A stretch of 25,261 nt of DNA, taken from positions 1,424,637 to 1,449,897 of the forward strand of contig BFEA01000081.1 in NCBI GenBank assembly GCA_003427395.1. Reading direction: 5' to 3'. The notes beneath the pieces were generated by a model that worked only from the letters and a program-made list of their open reading frames with translations, did not search any database and had not been told where the DNA came from. This document shows, one piece after another, positions 18,201 through 25,261 of the stretch; within the stretch, counting starts at the first letter, position 1; each line of letters starts with the position of its first letter. This DNA is from Chara braunii (lineage: Eukaryota; Streptophyta; Charophyceae; Charales; Characeae). The translations under genes were made by a program, and so were the position numbers.

Positions 18201-21200
18201 GACAAGCAAGCAAGTGATAGGTAGATAAAATACAATTTTTTACATTTGTCCCGAATAGGCATAAATCTTTTTACATAGTCGGACATTCTCAAAACATAAG
18301 TCTTTCTGACAAGCAAGCAAGTGATAGGTAGATAAAATACAATTTTTTACATTTGTCCCGAATAGGCATAAATCTTTTTACATAGTCGGACATTCTCAAA
18401 ACATAAGTCTTTCTGACAAGCAAGCAAGTGATAGGTAGATAAAATACAATTTTTTACATTTGTCCCGAATAGGCATAAATCTTTTTACATAGTCGGACAT
18501 TCTCAAAACATAAGTCTTTCTGACAAGCAAGCAAGTGATAGGTAGATAAAATACAATTTTTTACATTTGTCCCGAATAGGCATAAATCTTTTTACATAGT
18601 CGGACATTCTCAAAACATAAGTCTTTCTGACAAGCAAGCAAGTGATAGGTAGATAAAATACAATTTTTTACATTTGTCCCGAATAGGCATAAATCTTTTT
18701 ACATAGTCGGACATTCTCAAAACATAAGTCTTTCTGACAAGCAAGCAAGTGATAGGTAGATAAAATACAATTTTTTACATTTGTCCCGAATAGGCATAAA
18801 TCTTTTTACATAGTCGGACATTCTCAAAACATAAGTCTTTCTGACAAGCAAGCAAGTGATAGGTAGATAAAATACAATTTTTTACATTTGTCCCGAATAG
18901 GCATAAATCTTTTTACATAGTCGGACATTCTCAAAACATAAGTCTTTCTGACAAGCAAGCAAGTGATAGGTAGATAAAATACAATTTTTTACATTTGTCC
19001 CGAATAGGCATAAATCTTTTTACATAGTCGGACATTCTCAAAACATAAGTCTTTCTGACAAGCAAGCAAGTGATAGGTAGATAAAATACAATTTTTTACA
19101 TTTGTCCCGAATAGGCATAAATCTTTTTACATAGTCGGACATTCTCAAAACATAAGTCTTTCTGACAAGCAAGCAAGTGATAGGTAGATAAAATACAATT
19201 TTTTACATTTGTCCCGAATAGGCATAAATCTTTTTACATAGTCGGACATTCTCAAAACATAAGTCTTTCTGACAAGCAAGCAAGTGATAGGTAGATAAAA
19301 TACAATTTTTTACATTTGTCCCGAATAGGCATAAATCTTTTTACATAGTCGGACATTCTCAAAACATAAGTCTTTCTGACAAGCAAGCAAGTGATAGGTA
19401 GATAAAATACAATTTTTTACATTTGTCCCGAATAGGCATAAATCTTTTTACATAGTCGGACATTCTCAAAACATAAGTCTTTCTGACAAGCAAGCAAGTG
19501 ATAGGTAGATAAAATACAATTTTTTACATTTGTCCCGAATAGGCATAAATCTTTTTACATAGTCGGACATTCTCAAAACATAAGTCTTTCTGACAAGCAA
19601 GCAAGTGATAGGTAGATAAAATACAATTTTTTACATTTGTCCCGAATAGGCATAAATCTTTTTACATAGTCGGACATTCTCAAAACATAAGTCTTTCTGA
19701 CAAGCAAGCAAGTGATAGGTAGATAAAATACAATTTTTTACATTTGTCCCGAATAGGCATAAATCTTTTTACATAGTCGGACATTCTCAAAACATAAGTC
19801 TTTCTGACAAGCAAGCAAGTGATAGGTAGATAAAATACAATTTTTTACATTTGTCCCGAATAGGCATAAATCTTTTTACATAGTCGGACATTCTCAAAAC
19901 ATAAGTCTTTCTGACAAGCAAGCAAGTGATAGGTAGATAAAATACAATTTTTTACATTTGTCCCGAATAGGCATAAATCTTTTTACATAGTCGGACATTC
20001 TCAAAACATAAGTCTTTCTGACAAGCAAGCAAGTGATAGGTAGATAAAATACAATTTTTTACATTTGTCCCGAATAGGCATAAATCTTTTTACATAGTCG
20101 GACATTCTCAAAACATAAGTCTTTCTGACAAGCAAGCAAGTGATAGGTAGATAAAATACAATTTTTTACATTTGTCCCGAATAGGCATAAATCTTTTTAC
20201 ATAGTCGGACATTCTCAAAACATAAGTCTTTCTGACAAGCAAGCAAGTGATAGGTAGATAAAATACAATTTTTTACATTTGTCCCGAATAGGCATAAATC
20301 TTTTTACATAGTCGGACATTCTCAAAACATAAGTCTTTCTGACAAGCAAGCAAGTGATAGGTAGATAAAATACAATTTTTTACATTTGTCCCGAATAGGC
20401 ATAAATCTTTTTACATAGTCGGACATTCTCAAAACATAAGTCTTTCTGACAAGCAAGCAAGTGATAGGTAGATAAAATACAATTTTTTACATTTGTCCCG
20501 AATAGGCATAAATCTTTTTACATAGTCGGACATTCTCAAAACATAAGTCTTTCTGACAAGCAAGCAAGTGATAGGTAGATAAAATACAATTTTTTACATT
20601 TGTCCCGAATAGGCATAAATCTTTTTACATAGTCGGACATTCTCAAAACATAAGTCTTTCTGACAAGCAAGCAAGTGATAGGTAGATAAAATACAATTTT
20701 TTACATTTGTCCCGAATAGGCATAAATCTTTTTACATAGTCGGACATTCTCAAAACATAAGTCTTTCTGACAAGCAAGCAAGTGATAGGTAGATAAAATA
20801 CAATTTTTTACATTTGTCCCGAATAGGCATAAATCTTTTTACATAGTCGGACATTCTCAAAACATAAGTCTTTCTGACAAGCAAGCAAGTGATAGGTAGA
20901 TAAAATACAATTTTTTACATTTGTCCCGAATAGGCATAAATCTTTTTACATAGTCGGACATTCTCAAAACATAAGTCTTTCTGACAAGCAAGCAAGTGAT
21001 AGGTAGATAAAATACAATTTTTTACATTTGTCCCGAATAGGCATAAATCTTTTTACATAGTCGGACATTCTCAAAACATAAGTCTTTCTGACAAGCAAGC
21101 AAGTGATAGGTAGATAAAATACAATTTTTTACATTTGTCCCGAATAGGCATAAATCTTTTTACATAGTCGGACATTCTCAAAACATAAGTCTTTCTGACA

Positions 21201-24200
21201 AGCAAGCAAGTGATAGGTAGATAAAATACAATTTTTTACATTTGTCCCGAATAGGCATAAATCTTTTTACATAGTCGGACATTCTCAAAACATAAGTCTT
21301 TCTGACAAGCAAGCAAGTGATAGGTAGATAAAATACAATTTTTTACATTTGTCCCGAATAGGCATAAATCTTTTTACATAGTCGGACATTCTCAAAACAT
21401 AAGTCTTTCTGACAAGCAAGCAAGTGATAGGTAGATAAAATACAATTTTTTACATTTGTCCCGAATAGGCATAAATCTTTTTACATAGTCGGACATTCTC
21501 AAAACATAAGTCTTTCTGACAAGCAAGCAAGTGATAGGTAGATAAAATACAATTTTTTACATTTGTCCCGAATAGGCATAAATCTTTTTACATAGTCGGA
21601 CATTCTCAAAACATAAGTCTTTCTGACAAGCAAGCAAGTGATAGGTAGATAAAATACAATTTTTTACATTTGTCCCGAATAGGCATAAATCTTTTTACAT
21701 AGTCGGACATTCTCAAAACATAAGTCTTTCTGACAAGCAAGCAAGTGATAGGTAGATAAAATACAATTTTTTACATTTGTCCCGAATAGGCATAAATCTT
21801 TTTACATAGTCGGACATTCTCAAAACATAAGTCTTTCTGACAAGCAAGCAAGTGATAGGTAGATAAAATACAATTTTTTACATTTGTCCCGAATAGGCAT
21901 AAATCTTTTTACATAGTCGGACATTCTCAAAACATAAGTCTTTCTGACAAGCAAGCAAGTGATAGGTAGATAAAATACAATTTTTTACATTTGTCCCGAA
22001 TAGGCATAAATCTTTTTACATAGTCGGACATTCTCAAAACATAAGTCTTTCTGACAAGCAAGCAAGTGATAGGTAGATAAAATACAATTTTTTACATTTG
22101 TCCCGAATAGGCATAAATCTTTTTACATAGTCGGACATTCTCAAAACATAAGTCTTTCTGACAAGCAAGCAAGTGATAGGTAGATAAAATACAATTTTTT
22201 ACATTTGTCCCGAATAGGCATAAATCTTTTTACATAGTCGGACATTCTCAAAACATAAGTCTTTCTGACAAGCAAGCAAGTGATAGGTAGATAAAATACA
22301 ATTTTTTACATTTGTCCCGAATAGGCATAAATCTTTTTACATAGTCGGACATTCTCAAAACATAAGTCTTTCTGACAAGCAAGCAAGTGATAGGTAGATA
22401 AAATACAATTTTTTACATTTGTCCCGAATAGGCATAAATCTTTTTACATAGTCGGACATTCTCAAAACATAAGTCTTTCTGACAAGCAAGCAAGTGATAG
22501 GTAGATAAAATACAATTTTTTACATTTGTCCCGAATAGGCATAAATCTTTTTACATAGTCGGACATTCTCAAAACATAAGTCTTTCTGACAAGCAAGCAA
22601 GTGATAGGTAGATAAAATACAATTTTTTACATTTGTCCCGAATAGGCATAAATCTTTTTACATAGTCGGACATTCTCAAAACATAAGTCTTTCTGACAAG
22701 CAAGCAAGTGATAGGTAGATAAAATACAATTTTTTACATTTGTCCCGAATAGGCATAAATCTTTTTACATAGTCGGACATTCTCAAAACATAAGTCTTTC
22801 TGACAAGCAAGCAAGTGATAGGTAGATAAAATACAATTTTTTACATTTGTCCCGAATAGGCATAAATCTTTTTACATAGTCGGACATTCTCAAAACATAA
22901 GTCTTTCTGACAAGCAAGCAAGTGATAGGTAGATAAAATACAATTTTTTACATTTGTCCCGAATAGGCATAAATCTTTTTACATAGTCGGACATTCTCAA
23001 AACATAAGTCTTTCTGACAAGCAAGCAAGTGATAGGTAGATAAAATACAATTTTTTACATTTGTCCCGAATAGGCATAAATCTTTTTACATAGTCGGACA
23101 TTCTCAAAACATAAGTCTTTCTGACAAGCAAGCAAGTGATAGGTAGATAAAATACAATTTTTTACATTTGTCCCGAATAGGCATAAATCTTTTTACATAG
23201 TCGGACATTCTCAAAACATAAGTCTTTCTGACAAGCAAGCAAGTGATAGGTAGATAAAATACAATTTTTTACATTTGTCCCGAATAGGCATAAATCTTTT
23301 TACATAGTCGGACATTCTCAAAACATAAGTCTTTCTGACAAGCAAGCAAGTGATAGGTAGATAAAATACAATTTTTTACATTTGTCCCGAATAGGCATAA
23401 ATCTTTTTACATAGTCGGACATTCTCAAAACATAAGTCTTTCTGACAAGCAAGCAAGTGATAGGTAGATAAAATACAATTTTTTACATTTGTCCCGAATA
23501 GGCATAAATCTTTTTACATAGTCGGACATTCTCAAAACATAAGTCTTTCTGACAAGCAAGCAAGTGATAGGTAGATAAAATACAATTTTTTACATTTGTC
23601 CCGAATAGGCATAAATCTTTTTACATAGTCGGACATTCTCAAAACATAAGTCTTTCTGACAAGCAAGCAAGTGATAGGTAGATAAAATACAATTTTTTAC
23701 ATTTGTCCCGAATAGGCATAAATCTTTTTACATAGTCGGACATTCTCAAAACATAAGTCTTTCTGACAAGCAAGCAAGTGATAGGTAGATAAAATACAAT
23801 TTTTTACATTTGTCCCGAATAGGCATAAATCTTTTTACATAGTCGGACATTCTCAAAACATAAGTCTTTCTGACAAGCAAGCAAGTGATAGGTAGATAAA
23901 ATACAATTTTTTACATTTGTCCCGAATAGGCATAAATCTTTTTACATAGTCGGACATTCTCAAAACATAAGTCTTTCTGACAAGCAAGCAAGTGATAGGT
24001 AGATAAAATACAATTTTTTACATTTGTCCCGAATAGGCATAAATCTTTTTACATAGTCGGACATTCTCAAAACATAAGTCTTTCTGACAAGCAAGCAAGT
24101 GATAGGTAGATAAAATACAATTTTTTACATTTGTCCCGAATAGGCATAAATCTTTTTACATAGTCGGACATTCTCAAAACATAAGTCTTTCTGACAAGCA

Positions 24201-24259
24201 AGCAAGTGATAGGTAGATAAAATACAATTTTTTACATTTGTCCCAAATAGGCATAAATC
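12219..24259. repeat. 107-bp satellite array, 112 complete units plus a 57-bp partial unit
   Basis: The unit starts CAAGTGATAGGTAGATAAAA and ends TCTTTCTGACAAGCAAG. It is 107 bp with 34 G+C (32%). GATAGGTAG recurs at 12224, 12331, 12438 and so on to 24208, and 11984 = 112 x 107, so there is no net indel. I saw no substitution in the complete units by eye. The terminal partial unit has one G-to-A at 24245 and then diverges after 24259. At each unit junction CAAG is repeated three times. Inside the unit TTTTTACAT occurs twice (positions 26 and 58), and TGTCCCGA (37-44) can pair with TCGGACA (69-75). All frames are closed by stops. It is a satellite by structure. I recognise no family, and no CENP-B box is present. 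Confidence 0.99.
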
Positions 24260-24786
24260 AATCTTCTTTACAAGCATCCTTCTACCCACCTGCACAACAT
24301 GCAAAATAAACAAGTTTAAAGTAAATCAGTGCAATCTGATACTCAAGTTATACCTCACCTTTCACATGAGTGACTCACACACCATTTCCTCTAGTTTTTT
24401 TTTTCAACGTTAAAAACAAACAGGGACAAACAAAGTGCGGAATCACACCGTTGTGAAAGAGAAATTTGAGTTGTTTAACTAACCTTGAGTAAAGCGGTAC
24501 TAAACATGCCCTAACTCATTCAAGTTCAAGAAAGCGAAGTATAAAAGTAAGTGTCACCGAAGAAAATCGTAGTCCTAAGGCAAGTCTCGGGTCAATCGCT
24601 GGTCCTAATTCGTCCTTAACTTGCATTCCCCACATGCGGTAAATCCAAGTGTGAAAACGATGAGTCGAGCACGTATAAAACAAAATCCACCGGTCCCACG
24701 TTAGTACCAATTGGTAACAAGTGGTCCCAGATCATCCCACGCCACCAACCATTGCATCGGATGTTCTTGGTTACCAAAACCGTTAA
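24260..24786. other. right flank of the satellite, no gene supported
   Basis: Just past the array, ATCTTCTTTACA resembles a damaged continuation of the unit's ATCTTTTTACA. Then comes unrelated AT-rich DNA with a T10 run at 24395-24404. TACCAATTGGTA at 24705-24716 is a perfect 12-bp palindrome, and its CCAATTGG core recurs at 24879-24886. CACGTATAAAAC at about 24671 is TATA-like, but nothing downstream confirms a promoter. Confidence 0.5.
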
Positions 24787-25056
24787 TTCCATGTATTCAC
24801 AAAAAAAAAAGGCGGTCCCGAATGTCGAAACAGCAAGTGTCGTGAGTCTCAATTGTCACTTCGTTTCTTACTCGCGTTCCAATTGGTGTTGCCAACCCGC
24901 ATACTGCCTCGAGTGGTTCTAAAAAGAATAAATAGCCTAACACGTGCGTCCTTGCTAATTGACGAGTGCCACACAACACAATTCACCACACCTACCACCA
25001 AGCATGCCCGAAGGCTACCGATCGCACCCTGCACCATTCCTAATAAAAATAATAAT

Positions 25057-25107
<51 letters not shown>

Positions 25108-25261
25108 CCTCATCTCTTATACCCTAAAGGGAAAACCGGTCCCCGTGTGACGCTGCTGCCGGGCCCAGGGAAAGTCGGGCAGGGAGGCCCGCGCGTGGTA
25201 CCGCGGGGTCGTGGGGACGTGCCCGTGAGACAGCGACGAGGGACGGTCCGCGAAAAATCGC
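24787..25261 (+). CDS. long stop-free frame with an Asn tract, partial at the window end, unknown
   Basis: After TAA at 24784-24786 the plus strand stays open for 158 codons to the window edge. There is no in-frame ATG, so if it is real it is an internal exon or begins elsewhere. It starts FHVFTKKKGGPEC and has a hydrophobic and basic part (RFLLAFQLVLPTRILPRVVL). The AAT microsatellite is translated as about 20 Asn with one Ile. It ends in a Gly/Pro/Arg/Val-rich part (VTLLPGPGKVGQGGPRVV) encoded by GC-rich DNA. Microsatellite and GC-rich sequence both lower the stop frequency, so chance is a serious alternative. Minus-strand frames overlap it. Confidence 0.18.
25048..25107. repeat. (AAT)n microsatellite with one ATT
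   Basis: Three AAT, one ATT (25057-25059), then 16 AAT. It lies in the phase that reads Asn in the long open plus-strand frame. Confidence 0.97.
25133..25261. other. abrupt GC-rich segment at the window end
   Basis: Composition switches from AT-rich to strongly GC-rich (CCGGGCCCAGGG, GGAGGCCCGCGCGTGG, CCGCGGGGTCGTGGGG). It could be the start of a GC-rich gene, a rDNA spacer or another repeat. No rRNA core sequence is recognised. Confidence 0.5.

Noticed and set aside
12219-24259. CRISPR-like array
   Set aside because: The 107-bp units are contiguous, with no variable spacers between them, and the surrounding DNA is eukaryotic in character. It is a satellite.
12142-24313. Short open frames inside the satellite
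   Set aside because: 107 is not a multiple of three and every unit contains stops on both strands, so no frame persists beyond one or two units.
24701-24730. Initiator-Met primer-binding site at TTGGTAACAAGTGG
   Set aside because: It shares only TGGTA with the usual TGGTATCAGAGC and lacks an adjacent LTR end. The palindrome TACCAATTGGTA explains the similarity.
1-25261. Telomere repeats, CENP-B box or rRNA genes
   Set aside because: I saw no TTAGGG- or TTTAGGG-type arrays, no CENP-B box in the satellite unit and no rRNA core sequence. The subtelomeric or centromeric nature of the block remains open.

Overview
The window is eukaryotic, non-genic, repeat-rich DNA. It holds one very large tandem satellite, several trinucleotide and dinucleotide microsatellites, diverged dispersed repeats, degenerate tRNA-like units, a probable LTR-retrotransposon remnant and a 393-base assembly gap. 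There are no operons, no ribosome-binding sites and no long conserved reading frames. I found no gene that I can name with confidence. The organism cannot be identified from this sequence. The only taxonomic hint is a primer-binding-site match to the 3' end of tRNA-Asp, a primer often used by plant Ty3/gypsy elements, and that is not proof of a plant.

Layout. 1-380 is copy A of a 380-bp dispersed repeat, and 381-867 is single-copy sequence with palindromes. 868-5400 is a mosaic of AAT, CT, AC, AT and CTT microsatellites around a diverged repeat family (about 365-395 bp) with three long copies at 1836, 3466 and 3900, and around a 201-bp-spaced tandem duplication at 4401-4733. 5733-6170 has a strong 45-nt hairpin, an A-rich tract and tRNA-like units. 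6665-7248 carries short GC-rich hairpins. 7249-9540 shows nothing I can assign. 9542-10568 looks like the 5' part of a minus-strand LTR element: a possible gag-like frame with one stop, then a hairpin and a tRNA-Asp primer-binding site, with LTR sequence expected to the right.

11444-11836 is the N gap. The first base after it begins copy B of the same 380-bp repeat (11837-12216, no indels and 17 substitutions against copy A). Copy B starts at exactly the base where this window starts, so both probably mark contig edges in the same unassembled repeat. From 12219 to 24259 runs a 107-bp satellite: 112 complete units plus a 57-bp partial unit, 48% of the window. I saw no difference between the complete units by eye.

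24260-25261 is the right flank. It is AT-rich at first, then has an AAT microsatellite and a GC-rich end. A stop-free plus-strand frame of 475 nt crosses the microsatellite and leaves the window. How the parts relate: the satellite, the 380-bp repeat and the gap form one assembly-hostile block, and the left half is an accumulation zone for transposon debris and simple repeats. This fits heterochromatin (pericentromeric, subtelomeric or knob-like), but nothing in the sequence decides which.
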